Source of the DNA: Spongiicolonus versatilis
GTDB taxonomy: Bacteria > Pseudomonadota > Gammaproteobacteria > Arenicellales > Spongiicolonaceae
Length of the DNA: 12,258 nt
Assembly (NCBI GenBank): GCA_028286165.1
Contig: JAPYMU010000101.1
Span: 1-12,258, forward strand
Direction of reading: 5' to 3'
The position numbers and the translations under genes were made by a program. Positions 5,658 through 12,258 of the stretch are shown here, piece after piece (position 1 is the stretch's first letter; each line of letters begins with the position of its first letter). The notes below the pieces were generated by a model that saw only the letters and a list, made by a program, of their open reading frames with translations, made no database searches and had not been told where the DNA came from.

Positions 5658-8372
5658 ATGATAAAAAACACAGTGACAATGAAAAAAGCAGACCTTTGCC
5701 TGGTGGACGGCTCGTCCTACCTTTACCGCGCGTTTTACGCCATGCCGAATCTCAGCAACTCGGCCGGCGAGGCCACCGGCGCGACATATGGCATCGTGCT
5801 GATGCTGCGGCGGCTGCTGGCCGCGCTGCAGCCGCGGCGCATGGCGGTGGTGTTTGACGCGCCGGGCAAGACGTTTCGCGACGAACTGTACGCCGACTAC
5901 AAGGCCCAGCGCGCGCCCATGCCGCCGGCGCTGCGCGCCCAACTGGAAACAGTGCATGCGGTGGTGGAGGCCATGGGGCTGCCGCTGCTGCGGGTGCCGG
6001 GAGTGGAGGCCGATGACGTTATCGGCACGTTGGCCGCGGAGGAATCGAGGGCCGGAGGGACGGTGTGGATCTCAAGCGGCGACAAGGACCTGGCGCAACT
6101 GGTGAACGAACGGGTGCAAGTGGTGGACGACATGAAGGACACGGTGTACGACCGCGCCGGTGTGGTGGACAAGTTCGGCGTACCGCCGGAGCGCATCGTG
6201 GACTACCTGGCTTTGGTCGGCGATGCGGTGGACAACATCCCCGGGGTGCCCAAAGCGGGTCCGAAAACGGTGCGCCAGTGGCTCGGCGAGTTCGGCTCGC
6301 TGGACGGCGTGATTGCCAACGCCGGGAAAATCAAGGGCAAAGTCGGCGAAAACCTGCGCGCCTGCATGGAAAACCTGCCGCTGTCGCGCGCGCTGGTGAC
6401 GATTAAAACCGACGTGACACTGGACGCCGCCGCCGCCGATTTAAAATTGCGGCCGGCGGACAACGACGCCTTGCGCGCGCTGTTCACGCGGCTTGAATTT
6501 AAAACCTGGCTGGCCGAATTGGGCGGCCTGGCCGAGGACAAATCGGGGCAGCGGGCGCAGGACACCGCTTACGACCTGGTGCTGGACGAAAAAAATTTGC
6601 GGCGCTGGGTTAAGCGCTTGGAAGAGGCGGCGGTGTTTTCCATCTTCACCGCCCTCGGCGGCGAGGACGCGCACCGGGCGGAACTGCTCGGCATCGCCTT
6701 CAGCGACGGCGCCGGGTGCGGCGCATATGTGCCGCTGGCCCACGAGGGTGAGGGCGCGCCGGGGCAGCTTGCAAAAAAAACCGTGCTGGCCGCGCTGAAA
6801 CCGGTTCTGGAAGATGAAAAAAAACCCAAGGCCGGCCATGACTTAAAGCGCGGCATGGTGGTTTTTGCGCGCGAAAATATTGCGCTGAAAAATGCGCGCG
6901 TGGATGTGATGCTGGAATCCTACGCGCTGGACAGCACCGGCTCGCGCCATGACCTGGAAGGCTTGTCGCTGAAATATCTGGGGCACAAAAGCATCGGCCG
7001 CCGGCAATTAACCGGCGCCGGAAAAAAGAAACTGCCGCTCAGCCAGGTGAAGGTGGAAGACGCCATGGCCTGGGCCGCGGAGGCCGCCGATGTGAGTTTG
7101 CGCCTGCACCAGGTGCTGGCGCCGAAACTTGCGCAGTTTCCGGGGCAGAAAAAAGTGCTGGAGGAAATTGAAATGCCGCTGCTGCCGGTGCTGGCGCGGA
7201 TGGAGGCCGCCGGTGTCGCCATTGACCCGGTGAAGTTGCGCCGCCAGAGCGGCGAACTCAGCCGGCAGATTGCCGGCACCGAGATGGAGGCGCACCGCCA
7301 GGTCGGCGTTGAATTCAACATCGCCTCGCCGAAGCAGATTCAGGAAATGCTCTACGGCAAACTAAGCATTCCGGTGGCGCGCAAAACCCCCACCGGCCAG
7401 CCGTCCACCGCCGAGAGCGTGCTGCAGGAGTTGGCGCTGGAGCACGAACTGCCGCGCCTCATTCTGGAGCACCGCGGGCTCAGCAAACTGAAGTCCACCT
7501 ACACCGACAAGTTGCCGGAGTTAATCAACCCGCGCACCGGGCGCATTCACACCTGCTACCACCAGGCGGTGGCGGCCACCGGGCGGCTGTCGTCGTCGGA
7601 TCCCAACCTGCAGAACATTCCGGTGCGCACCAAAGCCGGCCGCCGCATCCGCGAGGCCTTTGTGCCGGCCGCCGGCCACCTGCTGCTGTCGGCGGACTAC
7701 TCGCAAATTGAACTGCGCATCATGGCGCACCTGTCCGGCGACGCCGGCCTGCTGGAGGCATTTCGCAACGGCGAGGACATTCACCGCCGCACCGCCGGCG
7801 ATGTGTTCGGCATCAAGCCTGAACAGGTCACCGATGAACACCGCCGCCGCGCCAAGGCGATTAACTTCGGCCTGATCTACGGCATGTCGCCGTTCGGCCT
7901 GGCCCGGCAACTGCGCATCGCCCGCGGCGAGGCGAAAGAATACGTGGAACTGTATTTTTCCCGCTACCCGGGGGTGAAAGAATTCATGCAGCGCACCCGC
8001 GACCAGGCCCACGAGCAGGGTTATGTGGAAACAGTGTTCGGGCGGCGCTTGTATCTGCCGGAAATTAACGTCTCCAACCACGCCCGCCGCCAGTACGCCG
8101 AGCGCACCGCCATCAACGCGCCCATGCAGGGCACCGCCGCCGACCTGATTAAAATGGCGATGCTGAAAGTGGACGCCTGGATTCGCCGCGACGCCGCGCC
8201 GCTGCGGATGATTATGCAGGTGCACGACGAGTTGGTGTTTGAAGTCGCCGCCGGCAAGGAGAAAAAATTGGGCAAAAAAATCGCCGGGCTGATGTGCGGC
8301 GCCGCCAAACTAAACGTGCCGCTTCTGGCGGAAATCGGCGTGGGCAAAAACTGGGCGGAGTCGCACCCCTGA
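5658..8372 (+). CDS. polA: DNA polymerase I with degenerate 3'-5' exonuclease site
   Basis: PolA removes RNA primers and fills gaps in replication and repair. The 904-residue product has the usual three parts. The 5'-nuclease (about 10-290) keeps LVDGSSYLYRAFYAMP, VFDAPGKTFRDEL, VEADDVIGTLA, SGDKDLAQL and LVGDAVDNIPGVPKAG. The polymerase (about 500-904) keeps motif A with Asp680, motif B with Arg729, Lys733, Phe737 and Tyr741, and motif C QVHDELVFEV with Asp857. These sit at a constant offset of 25 from E. coli numbering. The middle domain (about 300-490) keeps the scaffold (DVMLESYALDS, RHDLEGL) but has Phe330, Ala332, Gly399, Trp472 and Ala476 where E. coli has Asp355, Glu357, Asp424, Tyr497 and Asp501, so proofreading should be absent. 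The ATG at 5658 is 2 nt after the aldolase stop; an ATG at 5679 gives MKKADLCLVDG, the usual length ahead of LVDG, and may be the true start. Neither has a convincing ribosome site. Confidence 0.97.
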   Translation: MIKNTVTMKKADLCLVDGSSYLYRAFYAMPNLSNSAGEATGATYGIVLMLRRLLAALQPRRMAVVFDAPGKTFRDELYADYKAQRAPMPPALRAQLETVHAVVEAMGLPLLRVPGVEADDVIGTLAAEESRAGGTVWISSGDKDLAQLVNERVQVVDDMKDTVYDRAGVVDKFGVPPERIVDYLALVGDAVDNIPGVPKAGPKTVRQWLGEFGSLDGVIANAGKIKGKVGENLRACMENLPLSRALVTIKTDVTLDAAAADLKLRPADNDALRALFTRLEFKTWLAELGGLAEDKSGQRAQDTAYDLVLDEKNLRRWVKRLEEAAVFSIFTALGGEDAHRAELLGIAFSDGAGCGAYVPLAHEGEGAPGQLAKKTVLAALKPVLEDEKKPKAGHDLKRGMVVFARENIALKNARVDVMLESYALDSTGSRHDLEGLSLKYLGHKSIGRRQLTGAGKKKLPLSQVKVEDAMAWAAEAADVSLRLHQVLAPKLAQFPGQKKVLEEIEMPLLPVLARMEAAGVAIDPVKLRRQSGELSRQIAGTEMEAHRQVGVEFNIASPKQIQEMLYGKLSIPVARKTPTGQPSTAESVLQELALEHELPRLILEHRGLSKLKSTYTDKLPELINPRTGRIHTCYHQAVAATGRLSSSDPNLQNIPVRTKAGRRIREAFVPAAGHLLLSADYSQIELRIMAHLSGDAGLLEAFRNGEDIHRRTAGDVFGIKPEQVTDEHRRRAKAINFGLIYGMSPFGLARQLRIARGEAKEYVELYFSRYPGVKEFMQRTRDQAHEQGYVETVFGRRLYLPEINVSNHARRQYAERTAINAPMQGTAADLIKMAMLKVDAWIRRDAAPLRMIMQVHDELVFEVAAGKEKKLGKKIAGLMCGAAKLNVPLLAEIGVGKNWAESHP

Positions 8373-8377
8373 GTTTG

Positions 8378-9247
8378 ATGAGCAGCGCGCCGCCCACGCA
8401 TGTGGTTCTGCTGGGGGACAGCACCCTGGATAATTTAATCTGGGTGAACCACTCGGTCGCCGACAGCGTGGTGGGCCGGCTGCGCGCCGGACTGCGCAAA
8501 CATTTTGCGCCGGCCGTTCCTTTGGTGACCAACTGCGCCGCTGACGGTTTCACTTCCGGCGACGTGTTGCGCGGCGCCATGCCGGCGGTTTCCGGCGGGG
8601 CCTGGGCGGCGGCGGGCGAACCGTTTCCGGGCTGGGAGGCGAATGAAATTTTCCGCCCGCTGGACCGGCTGGATGCGCTGCACAAAGAAAGCGCGCGGTG
8701 CTCCCATGCGGTGGTGTCGGTCGGCGGCAATGATTTTCTGGAGGCGTTGTCGGGGCAGCGCCCGCTTGCCGAAACCGCCGCCGCGTTCAGCGCAAACCTG
8801 GCGGCCATCCTCGCGCGAATGGAAAACACCGCCGCGCCGCCGCACATCGTTTTAATGTTTCAGTACCGGCCGTGCCTTGCCACCGACGCCGAGGGGCATG
8901 GCGTCTACGGCGCCATTGACCGCGCCATTCCCGGCGCTGCGCCGCCGCTGGCGAAATTGAATCAACTGATGGAAAACGTTTACCGCCCCATTGTAGCGGC
9001 CGCGCGCACCCGCCGCATTCCGGTTGTGGATTTGCCGCGCGCCATGGATCCGGCCGACCCGGATTTGTTTGTCAATCAAATTGAGCCCAGTGCAAAAAGT
9101 TCGGCGCTCATCGCCGCAATCCTGGTCCACCTGCTCGCGTCGCATGACTTTGACGGGCCGTCGCGGCTGTACCGCACCGATGCGGCCGGCGGGTTTTCGT
9201 CCGAAGTTAATGATGCCGCCACGCCGTGGACCATCGACTGCGCTTAA
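8378..9247 (+). CDS. SGNH/GDSL-like hydrolase with altered catalytic His block
   Basis: A 289-residue protein with SGNH-hydrolase blocks in order: VVLLGDSTLDN at 9-19 with Ser15 as the likely nucleophile, Gly57 in the block II area, and VSVGGNDF at 113-120 with Asn118. In the last block, where the family has Asp-x-x-His-Pro, it reads FVNQIEPS at 231-238, with Asn233 and Glu236 at the Asp and His positions. No signal peptide is seen, so it is probably cytoplasmic. The start is the ATG at 8378, 5 nt after the polA stop and weakly preceded by GAG; a longer frame from 8294 runs inside polA and was refused. It probably shares polA's transcript. Such enzymes are esterases, lipases or deacylases; the substrate is unknown, and the altered block means activity itself needs proof. 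It meets engB tail to tail. Confidence 0.82.
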   Translation: MSSAPPTHVVLLGDSTLDNLIWVNHSVADSVVGRLRAGLRKHFAPAVPLVTNCAADGFTSGDVLRGAMPAVSGGAWAAAGEPFPGWEANEIFRPLDRLDALHKESARCSHAVVSVGGNDFLEALSGQRPLAETAAAFSANLAAILARMENTAAPPHIVLMFQYRPCLATDAEGHGVYGAIDRAIPGAAPPLAKLNQLMENVYRPIVAAARTRRIPVVDLPRAMDPADPDLFVNQIEPSAKSSALIAAILVHLLASHDFDGPSRLYRTDAAGGFSSEVNDAATPWTIDCA

Positions 9248-9864
9248 CCTTCACCCCCACCTTCAAGCAGCCACCGCACAATCACCTTCCTCGCCTCGTC
9301 GCGCCCGTGGTTTTTCAGCGCGGAAAAAATTTGCGCGTCAAAGTTAAATTCTTTTTTCAGAACTTCACCCACCGCGCGCAATTTCTGGCCGGCCGCGCCG
9401 CGTGAAAGTTTGTCGCTCTTGGTCAGCAGCAGCCGCGCCGGCAGATTTCGGCCCGCGCACCATTCCAGCAACTGCCGTTCCTCTTCGGCAATGGCGCGGC
9501 GGATGTCCATGGTGAGGATTAAACCTTTCAGGGAATTCCGCTCTTCAAGGTAGCGCCCGATGGCCCGCCCCCAGTGCGCGCGCAGCGACTGCCGCACACC
9601 GGCGTAGCCGTAGCCGGGCAGGTCCACCAGCCGCCGGTCATCGCCGCAGGTGAAAAAATTCATCTGCCGCGTGCGCCCCGGCGTCTTGCCGGTGCGCGCC
9701 AGCCCCGGCCGCGCGATTAAATTCAGCGCGCTGGACTTGCCCGAGTTGGAGCGCCCGGCGAACACCACCTCGGCCCCCGAATCCGGCGGGCACTGGGACG
9801 GCAGGTGGGCGCCGGTCAGAAATTGCGCGGCGCCGAAATCCACGGCGCGGGAGGGGCGGGGCAT
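9244..9864 (-). CDS. engB: Ribosome biogenesis GTPase EngB/YihA
   Basis: EngB is a small GTPase needed for late large-subunit ribosome assembly. The 206-residue product shows the G motifs in order: FAGRSNSGKSS at 35-45 (P-loop), TGKTPGRTRQMNFF at 58-71 (switch region), VDLPGYGYA at 80-88 (G3), LLTKSDKL at 146-153 (G4, in the TKxD form typical of YihA) and FSALK at 180-184 (G5). The N-terminus FGAAQFLTGAHLPSQCPPDSG is the usual lead-in. I chose the ATG at 9864; the frame is open to an ATG at 9936, but that start lies upstream of the likely engB promoter and has no family match. The gene points away from cytochrome c4 and its stop overlaps that of the SGNH gene. Confidence 0.95.
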   Translation of the reverse strand: MPRPSRAVDFGAAQFLTGAHLPSQCPPDSGAEVVFAGRSNSGKSSALNLIARPGLARTGKTPGRTRQMNFFTCGDDRRLVDLPGYGYAGVRQSLRAHWGRAIGRYLEERNSLKGLILTMDIRRAIAEEERQLLEWCAGRNLPARLLLTKSDKLSRGAAGQKLRAVGEVLKKEFNFDAQIFSALKNHGRDEARKVIVRWLLEGGGEG

Positions 9865-9891
9865 GGGCGTTGCCAACGGTGAAACGGCGCC

Positions 9892-9900
9892 AATATACCA
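9892..9900 (-). promoter_or_regulatory. Extended -10 promoter element for engB
   Basis: Read on the minus strand, 9900-9892 is TGGTATATT: a TGn extension plus a five-of-six -10 hexamer. Transcription would begin near 9885, leaving a leader of about 20 nt before the engB ATG at 9864. No good -35 is seen about 17 nt upstream (CGATTT or GATTTT), which an extended -10 can tolerate. The call rests on sequence match and placement only. Confidence 0.45.
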
Positions 9901-9922
9901 CCGTCGGCGCGGCAAAATCGGG

Positions 9923-9928
9923 TATACT
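9923..9928 (+). promoter_or_regulatory. -10 promoter element for cytochrome c4
   Basis: TATACT at 9923-9928 matches the -10 consensus at five of six positions. Transcription would begin near 9935, about 27 nt before the GTG at 9962. No clear -35 lies 16-18 nt upstream. With the engB element it forms an inverted pair (TATACC at 9894-9899 and GGTATA at 9921-9926), so the two promoters are back to back. The rest of 9865-9961 shows nothing else I can name. Confidence 0.45.
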
Positions 9929-9961
9929 CCCGCCACACCGAACTCGCCGCACCTTGACCCA

Positions 9962-10585
9962 GTGACTCAGCGCAACAAAGCAGCCCCGCCGTTCACCGCA
10001 CTTGCGGCAGCGGTGATGCTTCTGGCGGCCGGTGCGGCGCATGCCGCCGGCGACGTGGAGGCCGGCCGGGCGAAGTCGCAAACCTGCGTCGCCTGCCACG
10101 GCGCCGACGGCAACAGCGTCCTCCCCGACACCCCGCACCTGGCCGGCCAGGTGCCCGGCTACATCGTCCAAACGCTGCGCCAGTTCAAGGACGGCCTGCG
10201 CGCCAATCCGCTGATGACCGGCATGGTGGCGCCCCTCAGCGCGCAGGACATGGAGGACCTGGACGCCTACTACAGCAGCCTCGCCCCCAAACTCGGCGCC
10301 ATTGCCGAGAGCGAGGAAGAGCAGGCGCGCGCCGGCGAAAAAATTTACCGTGGCGGCGACTCGCGCTTTGCCATCGCCGCCTGCATGAGTTGCCATGGCC
10401 CCGGCGGCAGCGGCATTCCGCCGAACTTTCCGCGCGTTGCCGGGCAGCGCAAGGATTATCTGGAGAAGCAACTGCTGCTGCTGAAATCCGGCGAGCGCGT
10501 CAGCGAAGTGATGAACCCCATCGCCTTCCGCCTGTCGCGGGAGCAGATTAAGGCGCTGGCACTGTACATGCACGGACTGCGCTGA
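9962..10585 (+). CDS. Di-haem cytochrome c4, periplasmic
   Basis: Cytochrome c4 carries electrons in the periplasm, typically from the bc1 complex to terminal oxidases. The 207-residue preprotein has a signal peptide (basic start, Ala/Leu core, probable cut after AHA at 28). Two haem-binding motifs follow: CVACH at 42-46 and CMSCH at 141-145. Each is followed by a likely axial Met, Met85 or Met88 in PLMTGMVAPL and Met184 in SEVMNPIAFRL. The paired halves, GADGNSVLPDTPHLAGQ and GPGGSGIPPNFPRVAGQ, show the internal duplication typical of c4. The start must be the GTG at 9962: it is the only plausible start between the promoter element and the signal peptide, though no Shine-Dalgarno is visible. 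The gene is followed 31 nt later by resB and is likely co-transcribed with it. Confidence 0.93.
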   Translation: MTQRNKAAPPFTALAAAVMLLAAGAAHAAGDVEAGRAKSQTCVACHGADGNSVLPDTPHLAGQVPGYIVQTLRQFKDGLRANPLMTGMVAPLSAQDMEDLDAYYSSLAPKLGAIAESEEEQARAGEKIYRGGDSRFAIAACMSCHGPGGSGIPPNFPRVAGQRKDYLEKQLLLLKSGERVSEVMNPIAFRLSREQIKALALYMHGLR

Positions 10586-10589
10586 GCGC

Positions 10590-10609
10590 GCCGGCCGGGT
10601 TTGCCGGCC
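10590..10609 (+). promoter_or_regulatory. Small GC hairpin between cytochrome c4 and resB
   Basis: GGCCGG at 10593-10598 can pair with CCGGCC at 10604-10609 around a 5-nt loop; a shifted pairing of GCCGGC at 10590-10595 with 10603-10608 is also possible. No T-run follows, so it is not a clear terminator. It lies 7 nt before the resB ATG, where a ribosome site would be expected but is not seen, so it could lower resB translation relative to c4. The base content makes chance pairing likely. Confidence 0.35.
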
Positions 10610-10616
10610 CCTGCAC

Positions 10617-12258
10617 ATGAATCACCGCGCGCAAACCCTGCCCGAATTTCTCGGCTCCATGCGCCTCGCCGTGACTCTGCTGGCGGCGCTTGCAGTTGCA
10701 TCGGTCGCGGGCACAGTTCTGCAGCAGAACCAGCCGTACAACGACTACCTGGCCAAGTTCGGCCCCTACTGGTTTGGAGTCTACGAAAGCCTGGGCCTGT
10801 TTGATGTCTACCACGCGCCATGGTTTCTCGCGGTTCTTGCATTCTTGGTTTTGTCGGTGGGCGTCTGCGTGTCGCGCAACGCCCGGCGCATGGCGCGCCA
10901 GTTACTGCGCGGACGGTGGCATGGACTGGGCTACCTGTCGGCGCACATCGGCGTGGTGGTGGTTGCAGTCGGCGGATTGGTGGACGGCAACCTGCCGCTG
11001 CTGCTCGCCCACTGGCGCGGCGAGGTGGCGGCGGAGACGCGCAACCTGCCGCTGTCCGAAGTGCCGAAGCGCAGTTTCCTGCCCGCCGCCAACCCCGCTT
11101 TTCGCGGCCGCGTGAACATTCCCGAAGGCGCCAGGAGCGGCGCGGTTTTTGTGAACATGGGCGACGGCTACCTGGTCCAGCCGCTGCCCTTCACCGTGGA
11201 ACTCGCCGACTTTCGCGTCCGCCACTACGACACCGGCCAGCCCAAATCCTTTGAAAGCGACCTTTTAATCCACGACCCCGGCCTCAAATCGCCCCTCGCC
11301 CGCACCATTCGCGTCAACCACCCCCTCACCCACAAAGGCGTCACCATCTACCAGGCCTCATTCAGCGACGGCGGCTCATCCCTGGCCATGCGCATGTGGC
11401 CGCTGCGCCCCGGCGCCGGTGCCGAAACCGTGCACGGCACCGTCGGCAAAAATTTAAACCTCACCCCCGCCCTGCGTTTGGAATTGGACGACTTCCGCCT
11501 CTTCAACGTAGTCAACCGCGCCGCCGCCGATGTCAAGCAGCCCGACCTGCGCAATGTGGGGCCCAGTTTTCAGTTTCGCCTGCGCCGCGCCGACGGTTCC
11601 GCCGCCGAATTTCACAACTACATGCTGCCGGTGACGGTGGACGGCGGGCATTACTACCTGAGCGGCGTCCGCGAGTCGCCGGCCGAGGAGTTCAACTACC
11701 TGCACATTCCCGAAGGCCCGGCCGGCGGCATCGCCCGCTTTGCCCGCCTCGCCGCGCTGCTCCACGACGACCAAACCCGCAACGCCGTCGCCGACCAAAT
11801 CTCCGCCACCGCCCTCCAACTGCAGGACGCCGCCGCCGAGGATTCGCGCCGCGCCATCACCGAAAAAACCCGCCAACTGTTCACCACCTTCGCCCGCCAC
11901 GGTCTCGCCGCCGTGCAGGAGCAACTCGCACAGGAGGCGCCGCCGGCACAGGTGGACAATCTGCTCGCCGCCTACTTCAACATCCTCCGCCTCGGCGTCG
12001 CCGAACTCTACCGCCGCGCCCTCGCCGCCGAGGGTGAGGGCACGCCGCCGGCCAACCATTTCGCCGACCACTTCACCGCCCTCGCCGCCCTCGGCCGCTA
12101 CCCGGCGCCGCTGTATTTGCAGTTGCAGTCCTTTGACCAGGTGCAGGCCAGCGGCCTTGAAGTCACCCGCTCCCCCGGCCAGCCGCTGGTCTACGCCGGC
12201 TGCGCACTGCTGGTCGCCGGCATTTTTCTAATGCTGTTCACCACCGCCCGCGCACCGA
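10617..12258 (+). CDS. resB: Cytochrome c biogenesis protein ResB (Ccs1), System II; 3' end off the window
   Basis: ResB and CcsA together move haem across the membrane and attach it to apocytochromes c. The frame is open for 547 codons to the right edge. It begins MNHRAQTLPEFLGSMRLAVT, with membrane segments at about 15-35, 67-86 and 104-123, a large soluble periplasmic region from about 124, and a last membrane segment at about 525-543. Typical marks are GTVLQQNQPYNDYL at 32-45, PYWFGVYESLGLFDVYHAPWF at 50-70, YLSAHIG with His110 in the third segment (a conserved His in the family), NPAFRGRVNIPEG, THKGVTIYQASF and HYYLSGVRESPAEEFNYL. Only about 17 residues join the second and third segments, shorter than I expect. 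The ATG at 10617 has no clear ribosome site. A ccsA gene is expected downstream. The family call is firm; comparison of loop length relies on memory. Confidence 0.93.
   Translation, partial: MNHRAQTLPEFLGSMRLAVTLLAALAVASVAGTVLQQNQPYNDYLAKFGPYWFGVYESLGLFDVYHAPWFLAVLAFLVLSVGVCVSRNARRMARQLLRGRWHGLGYLSAHIGVVVVAVGGLVDGNLPLLLAHWRGEVAAETRNLPLSEVPKRSFLPAANPAFRGRVNIPEGARSGAVFVNMGDGYLVQPLPFTVELADFRVRHYDTGQPKSFESDLLIHDPGLKSPLARTIRVNHPLTHKGVTIYQASFSDGGSSLAMRMWPLRPGAGAETVHGTVGKNLNLTPALRLELDDFRLFNVVNRAAADVKQPDLRNVGPSFQFRLRRADGSAAEFHNYMLPVTVDGGHYYLSGVRESPAEEFNYLHIPEGPAGGIARFARLAALLHDDQTRNAVADQISATALQLQDAAAEDSRRAITEKTRQLFTTFARHGLAAVQEQLAQEAPPAQVDNLLAAYFNILRLGVAELYRRALAAEGEGTPPANHFADHFTALAALGRYPAPLYLQLQSFDQVQASGLEVTRSPGQPLVYAGCALLVAGIFLMLFTTARAP

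Noticed and set aside
8294..8377. Start of the SGNH gene inside polA
   Set aside because: The extra 28 residues are basic and unrelated to the fold; the ATG at 8378 leads directly into the GDS block.
9650..9961. Long N-terminal extension of cytochrome c4
   Set aside because: It overlaps engB antisense and lies upstream of the -10 element; a proper signal peptide starts only at the GTG at 9962.
11396..12231. Overlapping plus- and minus-strand frames within resB
   Set aside because: Products are runs of Arg, Pro and Ser (plus) or Gly and Val (minus), as expected from shifted reading of GC-rich codons; the resB frame is continuous and shows family motifs.
1..12258. Search for tRNA, rRNA, CRISPR arrays, insertion sequences, attachment sites or phage genes
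   Set aside because: By eye I saw no repeat-spacer pattern, transposase or integrase motifs, long terminal inverted repeats or cloverleaf with a CCA end; almost all bases are in assigned genes.

Overview
The window is GC-rich, densely coded proteobacterial DNA. The order thrB (APH-type homoserine kinase) ... polA ... engB / cytochrome c4 / resB matches core neighbourhoods I know from Gamma- and Betaproteobacteria (in Pseudomonas, thrB, polA, engB and cytochrome c4 lie close together; c4 followed by resB is common in Betaproteobacteria). I therefore read the source as a gamma- or betaproteobacterium that matures cytochromes c by System II. A finer placement is not supported by the sequence alone.

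Layout: (1) 1-429, minus strand: N-terminal 143 codons of thrB, cut by the left edge. (2) 430-568: divergent intergenic region. (3) 569-5655, plus strand: a five-gene sugar-acid cassette made of a TRAP transporter (dctP, dctQ, dctM), a near-canonical D-galactonate dehydratase (dgoD) and a DapA/NanA-superfamily aldolase. (4) 5658-8372: polA, starting 2 nt after the aldolase stop. (5) 8378-9247: an SGNH/GDSL-like hydrolase, starting 5 nt after polA. (6) 9244-9864, minus strand: the GTPase engB (yihA), convergent with the hydrolase and sharing a TTAA stop overlap. (7) 9865-9961: divergent promoter region. (8) 9962-10585: di-haem cytochrome c4. (9) 10617 to the right edge: resB (ccs1), cut by the window end.

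How the genes work together: the TRAP system would import an aldonate or other organic acid, and DgoD would dehydrate D-galactonate to 2-keto-3-deoxygalactonate. The adjacent DapA-family protein is a candidate for cleaving that product without prior phosphorylation, because no kinase or phospho-aldolase is present here. This cassette separates thrB from polA, so polA appears as a distal gene of a catabolic transcription unit. At the right, cytochrome c4 is followed by a component of the machinery that attaches haem to c-type cytochromes.

The strongest oddities are these. PolA has lost every classical 3'-5' proofreading exonuclease residue while keeping intact 5'-nuclease and polymerase sites. 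The aldolase carries Gln where the catalytic Tyr of the DapA family normally sits. The SGNH protein has Glu at the catalytic His position. ResB appears to lack the usual loop between its second and third membrane segments. I saw no tRNA, rRNA, CRISPR array, insertion sequence or phage gene, and no clearly novel multi-gene system beyond the hybrid galactonate cassette.
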